Assembly (NCBI GenBank): GCA_963830725.1
Contig: CAWHNO010000007.1
Span: 62,001 to 126,000, forward strand
Origin: DASSUW01 sp963830725
Lineage (GTDB): Bacteria > Actinomycetota > Thermoleophilia > Solirubrobacterales > Solirubrobacteraceae
Length of the DNA stretch: 64,000 nucleotides
Reading direction: 5' to 3'
The notes below the pieces were generated by a model. The model did not search any database and had not been told where the DNA came from. It saw only the letters and a program-made list of their open reading frames with translations. A program made the position numbers and the translations under genes. Below, one piece after another: positions 31,979 to 43,151 of the stretch (positions are counted from its first letter, which is position 1; every line of letters starts with the position of its first letter).

Positions 31979-32866
31979 ATGAGACGGCGAGTCGCACCGG
32001 TCGACCGCGTCGGCGTGGACGAGCGCGCCGCGGTGCTGGGCAAGCGCTCGATCAAGTCCGAGTCCCAGCAGCAGGCGATCCGCATGGTGGTGTCGATGGT
32101 CGACCTCACCACGCTCGAGGGCCAGGACACGCCGGGCAAGGTCGCGCAGCTCGCGGCGAAGGCCGTCTGCCCGGCGCCGACGCACCCCGAGATGCCGTCC
32201 GTGGCGGCGCTCTGCGTGTACCCGTCGCGGGTGACCGACGCCAAGCGTGCACTCGACGGCTCCGGCGTCGCGCTGGCCAGCGTCGCGACCGGCTTCCCCT
32301 CGGGTCTGACGAGCATGGAGCTCAAGCTCGAGGAGACCCGCCAGGCGGTGGCCGACGGGGCCACCGAGATCGACATGGTGATCCCGCGCGACGCCTACCT
32401 GGCCGGCGACGACCAGCGCGTCGTGACCGAGGTCGAGCAGGTCAAGGAGGCCTGCGGGTCCGCGCACCTGAAGGTCATCGTCGAGGTCGACGAGCTCGGC
32501 GGCTACGACCACATCCGCCACGCGACCTGGCTCTCGATGGAGGGCGGCGCCGACTTCGTCAAGACCTCGACCGGCAAGGTCGGCAAGGGCGCCACCCCGA
32601 GCGCCACGCTGGTGATGCTCGAGGCGGTGCGCGACTACGCCCACCGCACCGGCAAGGTCGTCGGCTTCAAGGCGGCGGGCGGGGTGCGCACCAGCAAGCA
32701 GGCGATCCACCAGCTCGTGCTCGTCAAGGAGACGCTCGGCGACGAGTGGCTCACGCCCGACCGCTTCCGCATCGGCGCCTCGTCGCTGCTCAACGATCTG
32801 CTCATGCAGTACGAGCACGGAGCCTCCGGCCGCTACCAGCGGCCCGAGGACTTCTCGAAGGAGTGA
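31979..32866 (+). CDS. deoC: Deoxyribose-phosphate aldolase
   Basis: Cleaves 2-deoxyribose 5-phosphate to acetaldehyde and glyceraldehyde 3-phosphate. The 295-residue intact protein shows MVDLTTLEGQDTPGKV, SVAALCVYPSRV, ASVATGFPSG, EIDMVIPRDAYLAG, KVIVEVDELG, the Schiff-base lysine in DFVKTSTGKVGKGAT, and GFKAAGGVRTSKQA. It is longer at the N-terminus than E. coli DeoC (about 259), like many actinobacterial forms. Its TGA lies 4 bases before the aldehyde dehydrogenase ATG, so acetaldehyde made here is probably oxidised by the next enzyme. Confidence 0.95.
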   Translation: MRRRVAPVDRVGVDERAAVLGKRSIKSESQQQAIRMVVSMVDLTTLEGQDTPGKVAQLAAKAVCPAPTHPEMPSVAALCVYPSRVTDAKRALDGSGVALASVATGFPSGLTSMELKLEETRQAVADGATEIDMVIPRDAYLAGDDQRVVTEVEQVKEACGSAHLKVIVEVDELGGYDHIRHATWLSMEGGADFVKTSTGKVGKGATPSATLVMLEAVRDYAHRTGKVVGFKAAGGVRTSKQAIHQLVLVKETLGDEWLTPDRFRIGASSLLNDLLMQYEHGASGRYQRPEDFSKE

Positions 32867-32870
32867 ACGC

Positions 32871-35174
32871 ATGACCGCCTCGCCCACGCGCACCGCGCTG
32901 GCCTGGGAGTACTCGCCCGCCCCCGAGGCGACCGACCACATCCGGCTGGCCGACCGCTACGGGCTGTTCATCGGCGGCGAGTGGCGGGAGGCCGAGGCCT
33001 ACGAGCCGACCATCAACCCCGCCACCGAGGAGCCGCTGACCGAGATCGCGCAGGCCTCGACGGCCGACGTCGACGCCGCGGTGGCGGCCGCGCGCGAGGC
33101 GCTGCCGCGCTGGCAGCGGCTGCCCGCGCTCGAGCGCGGCAAGTACGTCTTCCGCATCGCCCGCCTGATCCAGGAGCGTGCGCGCGAGCTGGCGATCGTG
33201 GAGTCGCTCGACGGCGGCAAGCCGATCCGCGAGTCGCGCGACGTCGACATCCCGCTCGCCGCGGCGCACTTCTTCTACTACGCGGGCTGGGCCGACAAGC
33301 TGCGCTACGGCCTCGCGGGCCGCGACGTCGGGCCGATGGGCGTGGTCGGCCAGATCGTGCCGTGGAACTTCCCGCTGCTGATGGCGGCCTGGAAGCTCGC
33401 GCCGGCGCTCGCCTGCGGGAACACGGCCGTGCTCAAGCCGGCCGAGACGACGCCGCTGACCGCGCTGCTGCTGGCCGAGATCTGCCAGGAGGCCGAGCTG
33501 CCCGCGGGCGTGGTCAACATCCTGCCCGGCGACGGCTCGACCGGCGCCGCGCTCGTGCGCCACGAGGGCATCGACAAGATCGCCTTCACGGGCTCGACCG
33601 AGGTCGGCAAGGACATCCAGGCCGCCACCGCGGGGCGCGACATCGGCCTCACGCTCGAGCTCGGCGGCAAGTCGGCCAACATCGTGTTCGACGACGCGGC
33701 GATCGACCAGGCGGTCGAGGGCATCGTCAACGGCATCTTCTTCAACCAGGGCCACGTCTGCTGCGCCGGCTCGCGGCTGCTGCTGCAGGAGAGCGTCGCC
33801 GAGGAGGTCATCGAGAAGCTGTGGCGGCGGATGGGGCTGCTGCGCGTCGGCGACCCGCTCGACAAGAACACCGACGTCGGCGCCATCAACTCGGCCGCGC
33901 AGCTCGCACGGATCGAGGCGCTGGTCGACGCCGGCGAGCGCGAGGGCGCGACGCGCCGCACCGTGCAGTGCACGCTGCCCGAGCGCGGCTACTGGTTCCC
34001 GCCCACGCTGTTCACCGACGTCGCGCCCGTCAACCGGATCGCGGTCGAGGAGATCTTCGGCCCGGTCGTCTCCGTGCTCACCTTCCGCACCCAGGCCGAG
34101 GCGATCGAGAAGGCCAACTCCACCGCCTACGGCCTGGCGGCCGGCATCTGGACCGACAAGGGCTCGCGCGCGCTGGCCGTGGCGCGCGGCCTGAAGGCGG
34201 GCACGATCTGGCAGAACACCTACAACCAGTTCGACCCGACCTCGCCGTTCGGCGGCTACAAGGAGAGCGGCTTCGGCCGCGAGGGCGGGGCGGTCGGCCT
34301 GCGGCCGTACGTGAAGCTCGCGATGAGCCGCCTGCCCGTCGTCAAGACCTACAAGCTCTACGTGGGCGGAGCGTTCGCGCGCAGCGAGTCGGGCCGCCAC
34401 GTGGCGGCGACCGACCACGAGGGCAACCACGTCGCCAACGCGCCGCGCGGCACGCGCAAGGACGTCCGCGACGCCGTGCGCGCCGCCCGCGGAGCGCTGC
34501 CGGGCTGGCAGGGCCGCACGGCCTACAACCGCGGCCAGATCCTCTACCGCTTCGCCGAGGCGCTCGAGTCGCGCGCCGACGAGCTGACGAGCGAGACCGC
34601 GCGGCTGCGCGGGATCGAGCGCGGCGCGGCACGCGCCGAGATCGAGGCCGCGGTCGACCACGCCGTCCACTACGCGGGCTGGACCGACAAGCTGCACGCG
34701 GTGCTCGGCGGCGTCAACCCGGTCGCGGCGCCGCACTTCAACTTCACCTTCCCGGAGCCGACCGGCGTCGTCGGCGTCATCGCCCCCGAGGAGCCCGACG
34801 TGCTCGGGCTGGTCGCCGAGATCCTGCCGCCGCTGGCGGGCGGGAACGTCGTCGTCGCGCTCGTCTCGGAGCGCTGGCCGCTGCTCTCGCTGCACCTCGG
34901 CGAGGTGCTCGGGGTGGCCGACGTGCCGGCCGGCGTCGTCAACCTGCTCTCGGGCCTGCGCTCGGAGCTGGTCAAGCCGCTCGCCGGCCACCGCGACGTC
35001 GACGGGATCCTCGACGCCACCGGCGACCCCGAGGTGGTCCGCCTCGCCGCCGACAGCGTCACCCGCGTGGCCAAGGCCCGCGACGACTACCTCGACGTCG
35101 CGAGCCTCGACGGGCTGTCGCGGATCGAGCCCTTCCTCGAGCTCAAGACCGCCTGGCACCCGGTCGGGACCTGA
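32871..35174 (+). CDS. Tandem aldehyde dehydrogenase, ALDH16-type
   Basis: A 767-residue intact protein with a full ALDH domain followed by a second, half-length one. Domain 1 (residues 25-490) has PWNFPLLMAAWKLAPALACG, the Glu region LELGGKSANIVF and the catalytic Cys at about residue 297 in NQGHVCCAGSR, then EEIFGPVVSVL. Domain 2 (about 495-767, starting LYVGGAFARSESGRHVA) has only the Rossmann half and no catalytic Cys. This is the layout of ALDH16, where the second part is structural. It follows deoC by 4 bases with a GGAG ribosome site, which implies a role in deoxyribose breakdown. Confidence 0.92.
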   Translation: MTASPTRTALAWEYSPAPEATDHIRLADRYGLFIGGEWREAEAYEPTINPATEEPLTEIAQASTADVDAAVAAAREALPRWQRLPALERGKYVFRIARLIQERARELAIVESLDGGKPIRESRDVDIPLAAAHFFYYAGWADKLRYGLAGRDVGPMGVVGQIVPWNFPLLMAAWKLAPALACGNTAVLKPAETTPLTALLLAEICQEAELPAGVVNILPGDGSTGAALVRHEGIDKIAFTGSTEVGKDIQAATAGRDIGLTLELGGKSANIVFDDAAIDQAVEGIVNGIFFNQGHVCCAGSRLLLQESVAEEVIEKLWRRMGLLRVGDPLDKNTDVGAINSAAQLARIEALVDAGEREGATRRTVQCTLPERGYWFPPTLFTDVAPVNRIAVEEIFGPVVSVLTFRTQAEAIEKANSTAYGLAAGIWTDKGSRALAVARGLKAGTIWQNTYNQFDPTSPFGGYKESGFGREGGAVGLRPYVKLAMSRLPVVKTYKLYVGGAFARSESGRHVAATDHEGNHVANAPRGTRKDVRDAVRAARGALPGWQGRTAYNRGQILYRFAEALESRADELTSETARLRGIERGAARAEIEAAVDHAVHYAGWTDKLHAVLGGVNPVAAPHFNFTFPEPTGVVGVIAPEEPDVLGLVAEILPPLAGGNVVVALVSERWPLLSLHLGEVLGVADVPAGVVNLLSGLRSELVKPLAGHRDVDGILDATGDPEVVRLAADSVTRVAKARDDYLDVASLDGLSRIEPFLELKTAWHPVGT

Positions 35175-35342
35175 ACCACGGGTAAGAACTCGGACCGGAA
35201 ACCGGCGCGGCAGGCTCGGGTTCTCCGTTACCTTCCCGCTCAAATACGGGGGGTACGGCCGCGGAGCCGCGCGATCCAGATCCTGCAAGGCCCAACCGCG
35301 CGCGACGGCCCCGACCTATCGCTTCACGAGGGGGGTTGGGTT
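35175..35342. other. Intergenic region before secreted LVIVD protein
   Basis: 168 bases with no gene. A 7-base inverted repeat, cccaacc (35291-35297) and ggttggg (35334-35340), ends just before the TTG start and could mask it. The purine-rich gaggggggtt within it is the only ribosome-site candidate. No clear -10 was recognised. Confidence 0.3.
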
Positions 35343-38078
35343 TTGCGACTTTTCACAACGGTGCGGCGCGCCGCGATGGTTGCTGCCGTGCTCGCGCTGC
35401 CGTCGACCGGCGTCGCGATGGCGCACATTCCGCCAGGTGAGCCGGGCACGGACTCCGATGTGTCACCGGTCGCGGTCTTCGGTGCCGGTTCCGGTGAGAA
35501 ACAGCATGGCTCGCCCGGCGGTCATTGCCGGCGCGGGCGCGAGAACTACCAGCTCGTATCGAGGCTCGAGCTGACGGGCCGGTTCGGCAACATCGTGCCG
35601 GAACAGATCGCAGACGTATCGGTTCACAAGGGGTTCGCGTATCTGAACTCTTGGAACGAGCCGACCTGCCAACGCGGTGGGACGTACATCGTCGACATCC
35701 GCAACCCTGCGAGCCCGCGGGAGATCGGGTTCCTTCCCGCGCCGACGGGGTCGATCAACGGCGAGGGCGCGCACGTCGTGACCTACAACGGTCGCGACAT
35801 CATCGCGACCAACAACGAGCCGTGCACGTTCGCCAACGCCGAGAACGCGCCGGCCGGGCCCGGCGGCACTCGGGACGTGACAACGAGGCCTCAAGTTCGG
35901 CCGGCCGGCGCGGCGACCGGCGGCGACACGGCGGGGAGGCTCGATGGTCGGACGGACGTGCCGCACTCGATCCACAGCACGGTGATGTGGGAGCTCGGCG
36001 GCAGGCTCTACCTGATGACATCGACAACGTCGAGCTGCGCGACGTCGACATCTTCGACATCAGCAACCGGCCGTGCCGGTGCCCGTCGCCGAGTACGAGC
36101 TCCTCGAGTCTTCCGCAGATCGAGGACTCGGGACATCGGGTCCTTCCTCGGCACCTTCCATCACGACTCGAAGGTCAAGATCATCGACGGTCGCGCGATC
36201 GCGCTCACGTCCTACTGGGACGGCGGCTACGTGACCTATGACGTGACCGACCCGCGGTACCGCAGTACATCGGCGACTCCTCGTTCCTGGGCCCGGATCC
36301 GCTGACCCACCTCACGCCCCCGGAGGGCAACGCCCACTACGCGGAGTTCTCGCACGACAACAGGTTCATCCTGGCGCCGACGAGGACTTCACGACGCACC
36401 GCGCCGGCAGCTTCGACGTGGAGGGGACGGAGTACCCGGCGTCGGGCGTCGGCGGCGGCGCGCCCGCGGCGATGCTGCCGGACCGCGTCATGAACGGGCC
36501 GACGGTCTACGGCGGTTACGCCTGCCCGGGCTCCTGCCGGGCCGCAGCGCTCGGCCTACAACTTCGCCTCGAGGCGGGCGAGGAGGCGATCTCGTCCTCC
36601 AGCGCGGGCCGACCGGCGACAGCAACAACCCCGAGGAGGCGTGCTTCCGGGGCAGAAGGCCGAGCGGGCCTGGGACGCCGGCTGGCGGAACGTCCTTTCG
36701 TCACCGCCAGCAGCGTGCCGAAGAGCGACAGCGTGCCGTCGCGGTTCGTCGCATGATCTCGATCAGGACGCGCTCTGCTGCGGCCAGTCGATGTGCGACG
36801 GCCCGCCGCAATACGGCACCCGTATGACGACGAGGCGGAGATGGCGGCGATGGGCACGTCGGCGACAAGGTGAGGGCGACTCGCAGTTCGACGGCTGGGG
36901 CTACGCCCACCTCTACCGCACGAGGCGGGCAAGCTCACGCGCCGTGGAAGCTGGGCGGTGGAGGAGTCGCTCGACGAGCGGTTCTCGACGGTGTTGTGAC
37001 TCTCACCAGAGAGCCGCGGCCCTTCTTGCCCTTGTTGAACTTCACCGCGTTGGCGTGCGTGTGGCCGGCCACGTTCGGCGACCACGGGTACTCCGCGAAC
37101 AGCGCCTTCACGACCAGGGCGGCAACAACTTCTGGGGCGTGGAGTGGTTCAACGGCCCGGGAGACCGTGAACGCCTGGCCGCGTTCTCCGACCGCGACTA
37201 CGGCCTGTACATCCTGCGGTACACGGGACCGGGCGCGGCAACTGCGCCGTTCTGCGAGGACGCGCTCGCGTTCACACGGCGGACCGGCCGGTGACCGTGC
37301 CGCTGACCTGCACGGACCCCAACACCGGCAACGTGCTGACTCGGCGATCGTCGAGCCAGCCGGGCAACGGCACGGTCGCGCCGCAGGGCGATCGGGCCGT
37401 CTACACCCCGCGGAGGGGATTCGCGTCTTGGAGCCCTTCGTGCCGCGGTGCAACGGCGTCGAGCGGCGCGGGTCGCGGGTCGCGAGCCGGGCTCGAACCG
37501 CCTCCGCGGGACTCCCGGCCACACGTCATCGCCTGCTCGTCGTTGCCCACAGATCGACGCCGGGGCCGGCAATGACAAGGTGGCCGCCGCGCAGGGCGAG
37601 GACTGCGTCGGCGGGCGGGCGGCGGGACGACATCGTCGGGGTGCAGCATCGTGACGCGCTGGTCGGCGCGAAGGCAACGGCGAGCTGGTCGTTACTTGCG
37701 CGCGCGCTTGAGCTCGGAGCGCAGCCACCGGTACTGCGGGTCCGTCGAGACCGCCTCATCGGCGGCAGGGGAACGACTACCTCGGCGACGGTTCGAACGA
37801 CGACAGGTTGATCGGCGGTTGGGGGCGCGACTCGATCAAGGCCGAGGCCGGCAACGACCGCATCTCCGGCGGTAGCGGCGATGACGCGATCAACGCCGGA
37901 TCCGGCCGCGGCCGCATCAACGCGGGCCCGGCGACGACAAGGTCAACGCGGTCAACCTCAATAGGAACCGCATCCGCTGCGGTCCGGGCAGGATGCCGTC
38001 TGGGCGAACACCGCGACCGCGTCGCGAGCGGACTGCGAGAAGATTCGAATCACGCGTTGCGTCGCTGCGAAGGCGTAG
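35343..38078 (+). CDS. Secreted LVIVD-repeat protein with Ig-like and RTX segments (heavily frame-broken)
   Basis: A large exported protein. The TTG-started N-terminus is a signal peptide (MRLFTTVRRAAMVAAVLALP) ending near AHIPPG. LVIVD-type propeller repeats follow in shifting frames (YIVDIRNPASPREIGFL; FHHDSKVKIIDGRAIALTSY; YDVTDP). From about 36,500 to 36,770 pieces resemble a protease-associated insert (GGYACPGSC; FCEDALAF later). Near 37,290-37,400 an Ig/cadherin-like segment reads TVPLTCTDPNTGNVLTR and GNGTVAPQGDRAVYTP. From 37,800 RTX calcium-binding repeats appear (AGNDRISGGSGDDAINAG) and the end is RIRCGPG with CEKIRITRC. More than ten breaks and short losses occur. It could be a pseudogene, or simply the worst-sequenced stretch. 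Confidence 0.65.
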
Positions 38079-38094
38079 ATAGCTCGCCGGTGCC

Positions 38095-38336
38095 CTCGGA
38101 GTCGTCGAGCTGCTCGGCTTCGGCGTGTAGCCGAAGCCGTGCTTGCGGCCGGTGCCGATCAGCTGCGGTACTCGGGCTTGGAGATGATCCGCCGCGTCGG
38201 GGTCCGGCGGGACCGCCGGCCGCTGGCCGCGTCTGGATGAAGGCCGGGAGGTCGCCGAAGGCGGCGAACAGCTCGTCGTCGGAGGCGCCCAGGGCGAACC
38301 GGCCGGGGTCGAACGCCGCGCTCGGGAGCACCTGCT
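38095..38336 (-). other. Unassigned coding-like stretch on the minus strand
   Basis: Between the RTX end and the phosphatase, the minus strand reads AAFDPGRFALGASDDELFAA and FGDLPAFIQTRPAAGG, then QLIGTGRKHGFGYTPKP after a shift. Composition looks like real protein, while the plus strand here gives only arginine-rich noise where the phosphatase N-terminus should be. No start, stop or family could be assigned. It may be the end of a convergent gene or an inverted, misassembled piece. Confidence 0.25.
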
Positions 38337-38339
38337 CAC

Positions 38340-39700
38340 GGTGCTCGACGACGTCGAGCGGTCGGGGCGGCGTGCGGCTCGAGGTCGCGCGCGACCGCGA
38401 CTTCCGGCGCGTGGTGGCGCGCAGGACGATCGCCACGAGCGGCGGGCGCGGCTACTCGGTGAAGGCGCGCGTCGGCGGCCTCGAGCCCGACGAGCGCTAC
38501 TACTACCGCTTCGAGACGCGCGACCGGAAGCCCGGTCGGGCGCTTCCAGACCGCGTTGCCGGCTGGATCCAGCCCGTTCGTGGTTGCCGCGTGAGAGTAC
38601 ACACGGCAACGTCGAGCCCGGCGCGCGACGAGAGCGGCGCCTGGGCGACTCCATCAGGCCGGGATACGCGCGGCGACGGCGGCACCGACGGCGCGACGAC
38701 ACGATCGGCGAGCGAAATCCGAGAACCCGCGCGATCGTGGGCGCGGCGCTGACGCTCGCCGACTACCGCGCCAAGTACGCGCTCTACCGCTCGACAAGGC
38801 GCTGCGTGACCTGCACGCGAAGTTCCCGATCGTCGAGACCTGGACGCCGAGGTGTAGAAAACGCGGGCCGCGACGGCGGCGTCGAGCGCGTCGAACCTGC
38901 GCCGGCGGCGCGGGAGCGCCGCACGGTACAAGGTTGTTCGAGCTGATGCGTTCATCGCGCGCCGGAGAGAGGGGTCGACCGCGCCGCGCGTCGAGCAACG
39001 TCGTCCGGACAGCCGACCACTCCGTACTCGTTGAGCTGCTGTGCGGCCAGCCGTCGCCCGCGGTGTCGCGACGCGCCCAGCTTCGCGCGCTTGTCGTTGC
39101 CCTGCTTGACCGGGCTAGCTGCGGTTGGCGTTGACGGCGCGCACGGTCGTCGCAACGAGACAGACTGCAGGCCAACGCCACCGGCGGCGCCTACGACGAC
39201 TTCGACTCCTGGCAGGGCTACCCGCAGCGAGCGCGAGGAGCTGCTCGCGCACATCAGGCCGCGGGCATCGACGACGTCGTCTTCATCACCGGCGACATCC
39301 ACCCGTTCGTCGCCGGCGACGTGCGTACGAACACGGGCGACGGCGAGATCGTGGCGGTCGAGTTCGTCAGCGGCTCGGTCACCTCGGCGACCTTCGGCGA
39401 GAAGCGACCTGCGGGTCGCCGGCGGCGCGTGCAACAGCAGCAGCGACCGAACCCGTCACCGGCCCGGCTCCTCGACGCGCTGCGCGGCATCAACCCGTGG
39501 GTCGACCTAGCCGACTTCGACCACCACGGCTACGGCGCTCGTCGAGGCGTCGCGCACGGCTTCGACGTGCACGCTCAAGCGCGTGGAGACGATCAGCGGC
39601 GCTCGCGCGCGACGTGACGCGGACGGGTCCGCTACGGTCGAGCGCGGCCAGACGGCGACGAGGGCGGCAGCGGCCAGAGTGCGAGGGCGGCGCGGGAAAG
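38340..39700 (+). CDS. PhoD-type alkaline phosphatase (heavily frame-broken, N-terminus missing)
   Basis: A calcium/iron-dependent phosphodiesterase-phosphatase, normally exported by Tat. Recognisable pieces in order are GGVRLEVARDRDFRRVVARR, VGGLEPDERYYYRFETRD (PhoD N-domain), LADYRAKYALYRS then DKALRDLHAKFPIVETWD, GGAYDDFDSWQGYP, DDVVFITGDIHPFVAGDV (metal ligands), VAVEFVSGSVTSATFGE and INPWVDLADFDHHGYG. They lie in different frames, with some residues lost (for example the DHE after ETWD). The expected Tat signal and the SGD-type start are not found. The neighbouring LVIVD/RTX protein is also exported. Ends are approximate. Confidence 0.7.
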
Positions 39701-39782
39701 CAGGTGGCGATCCTAGCCGCGGCTCTCCGTGGTGCCTTGGACGAATGTCGGTGTACCGCCTCGCGCGGCGGGCACCGGCCGA

Positions 39783-41399
<1,617 letters not shown>

Positions 41400-41467
41400 G
41401 GCGTCAGAGTATCCGCGCGATCAACGCGGCCGTCCCGGCATCGCTGCCTCCGGGCTAGGCTCGGGAG
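41400..41467. promoter_or_regulatory. Divergent promoters of mutase and VOC protein
   Basis: On the minus strand TACTCT (41406-41411) ends 6 bases before the mutase ATG. On the plus strand TAGGCT (41456-41461) ends 6 bases before the VOC ATG. Both imply leaderless transcripts. Confidence 0.5.
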
Positions 41468-41836
41468 ATGGTCTCCAGCATCTTCCCGATCCTGACCACG
41501 CGCGACCTCGGCGCGGCGCTCGGCTTCTACCGCGACCTGCTCGGAGCGACGGTGACGTACGAGTTCCCGGCGCCCGACGGTGAGCCGGGCTACGTCGGGC
41601 TCGAGCTCGGGTCCTCGCAGCTCGGCATCGGCCGCGATCCCGAGGCGACCGACGGGCCGAGCGCCCGCTTCAGCCTCTGGGCCTACGTCGGCGACTGCGA
41701 CGCGGCGGTGGCGCGGCTGCGCACGGCGGGCGTCACGGTCGTCGAGGAGCCCGCCGACCAGCCGTGGGGCGAGCGGATGGCGAGGGTTCTGGACCCGGAC
41801 GGCAACCTGGTGCTGATCGGGCAGACCGCGGCGTAG
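41468..41836 (+). CDS. VOC family (glyoxalase/bleomycin-resistance fold) protein
   Basis: A complete 122-residue VOC protein, MVSSIFPILTTRDLGAALGF then YRDLLGATVTYEF, with paired beta-alpha-beta modules, ARFSLWAYVGDCDAAVARL, and the C-terminal ARVLDPDGNLVLIGQ with the usual metal Glu replaced. Intact frame, normal length. Its TAG is part of the TAGCAT box that precedes selA. Substrate unknown; relatives bind glyoxal adducts, antibiotics or nothing catalytic. Confidence 0.85.
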   Translation: MVSSIFPILTTRDLGAALGFYRDLLGATVTYEFPAPDGEPGYVGLELGSSQLGIGRDPEATDGPSARFSLWAYVGDCDAAVARLRTAGVTVVEEPADQPWGERMARVLDPDGNLVLIGQTAA

Positions 41837-41846
41837 CATCCGCGCC
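41834..41846 (+). promoter_or_regulatory. -10 element of selAB operon
   Basis: TAGCAT (41834-41839) ends 7 bases before the selA ATG; its first three bases are also the stop codon of the upstream VOC gene. Confidence 0.45.
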
Positions 41847-43151
41847 ATGAGCGAGGCGCTGCGGTCGCTGCCCCCAGTCGACGCTCTCGCCGCGGATCTC
41901 GACGCGCCGCGCGCGATCGCGGTGGCCGCCGCGAGGGCGGTGCTCGCGGAGCGGCGGGCGGAGCTGCTCGGCGGCGCGGCCGGCGAGGCCGACCTCGTTG
42001 CCCGCGCGCGAGCCTGGGTGGAGGACGCGCAGCGGCCGCGGCTGCGGCGGGTGCTCAACGCGACCGGGGTGATCGTGCACACGAACCTCGGTCGTGCTCC
42101 ACTCGCGGCGGCGGCGCGCGAGGCGGTGGCGCGGGCGGCCGAGGGGTACGGCAACCTCGAGCTCGACCTCGACGACCGGGGAGCGCGGCTCGCGCCACGA
42201 CCACGTCGCCGGGCTGATCTGCGAGCTGACCGGCGCCGAGGCGGCGCTGGCCGTCAACAACTGCGCGGGCGCGGTGCTGCTGGCGGCCGCGGCGCTCGCC
42301 GGGCCCGACCGCGAGGTGATCGTCTCGCGCGGCCAGCTCGTGGAGATCGGCGGCGGCTTCCGGGTGCCGGACGTGATCGCGCAGGCGGGCGCGCGGCTGG
42401 TCGAGGTCGGGACGACGAATCGCACGCGGCGCGCCGACTACGAGGCCGCGATCGGGCCGCGGACGGGCGCGATCCTGCGCGCCCACCCGTCCAACTTCCG
42501 CCAGCTCGGCTTCGTGCAGGAGGTCGAGATCGAGGAGCTGTGCGAGCTGGGCGTGCCGGTGATCGACGACGTCGGCTCGGGCGTGCTGGCCGACGAGATC
42601 GCGACGCTGCGCGAGGAGCCGGCCGTGCGGCGCTCGGTGCGGGCGGGGGCCGCGCTCGTGTGCTTCTCGGGCGACAAGCTGCTCGGCGGGCCGCAGGCGG
42701 GGCTCATGGCCGGGAGCGCCGAGGCGGTCGCCGCCGCGCGCCGCCATCCGCTCGCCCGCGCGCTGCGGCTCGACAAGCTCGGCCTCGCCGCGCTGGAGGC
42801 GACCCTGCGGCTCTACCGCGACCCCGAGCGCGCGCGGCGCGAGATCCCGGTGCTGGCGATGCTGACCGCGGACGAGCGCTGCTGCGGGCGCGCGCCGAGC
42901 GTCTCGCGGAGGCGATCGGGCCTGGCGCCGAGATCGTGCCCGCGGTGGCGAAGGTCGGCGGCGGCGCGCTCCCGCTGCTCGAGCTGCCCGGCCCGGCGGT
43001 GGCCGTCGCCGGCGTGCCGGACGAGCTCGCCGCCCGCCTGCGCGCCGCCGACCCGCCGGTCGTCGGCCGGATCGAGGACGGCCGGCTGCTGCTCGACCCG
43101 CGCACGCTGACCGACGACGAGCTGCCGCTCGTCGCCCGCGCGCTGCGATGA
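41847..43151 (+). CDS. selA: L-seryl-tRNA(Sec) selenium transferase (two frame breaks)
   Basis: Converts seryl-tRNA(Sec) to selenocysteinyl-tRNA(Sec) with selenophosphate. The N-terminus MSEALRSLPPVDALAADLDA leads to LRRVLNATGVIVHTNLGRAP, GERGSRHDHVAGLICELTGA, EAALAVNNCAGAVLLA, EVGTTNRTRRADYEAAIG, and the PLP lysine in CFSGDKLLGGPQAG. The C-domain ends DGRLLLDPRTL. One extra G near 42185 and one indel near 42885 break the frame. Length about 434 residues fits SelA. Its stop overlaps selB (ATGA), giving a selAB operon. The tRNA gene selC and selD are not in the window. Confidence 0.93.
   Translation: MSEALRSLPPVDALAADLDAPRAIAVAAARAVLAERRAELLGGAAGEADLVARARAWVEDAQRPRLRRVLNATGVIVHTNLGRAPLAAAAREAVARAAEGYGNLELDLDDRGARLAPRPRRRADLRADRRRGGAGRQQLRGRGAAGGRGARRARPRGDRLARPARGDRRRLPGAGRDRAGGRAAGRGRDDESHAARRLRGRDRAADGRDPARPPVQLPPARLRAGGRDRGAVRAGRAGDRRRRLGRAGRRDRDAARGAGRAALGAGGGRARVLLGRQAARRAAGGAHGRERRGGRRRAPPSARPRAAARQARPRRAGGDPAALPRPRARAARDPGAGDADRGRALLRARAERLAEAIGPGAEIVPAVAKVGGGALPLLELPGPAVAVAGVPDELAARLRAADPPVVGRIEDGRLLLDPRTLTDDELPLVARALR

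Noticed and set aside
32802..35288. 828-codon open frame on the minus strand
   Set aside because: Antisense shadow of the intact ALDH16 gene; low-complexity Arg/Asp/Val composition and no domain.
37800..37930. Repetitive ggcggtagcggcgatgacg-type stretch as a CRISPR or tandem repeat
   Set aside because: It encodes GGxGxDxI-type RTX calcium-binding repeats; there are no spacers.
38030..38070. tRNA-like T-loop string gattcgaatc
   Set aside because: No acceptor, D or anticodon stem can be built around it; it encodes the end of the RTX protein.
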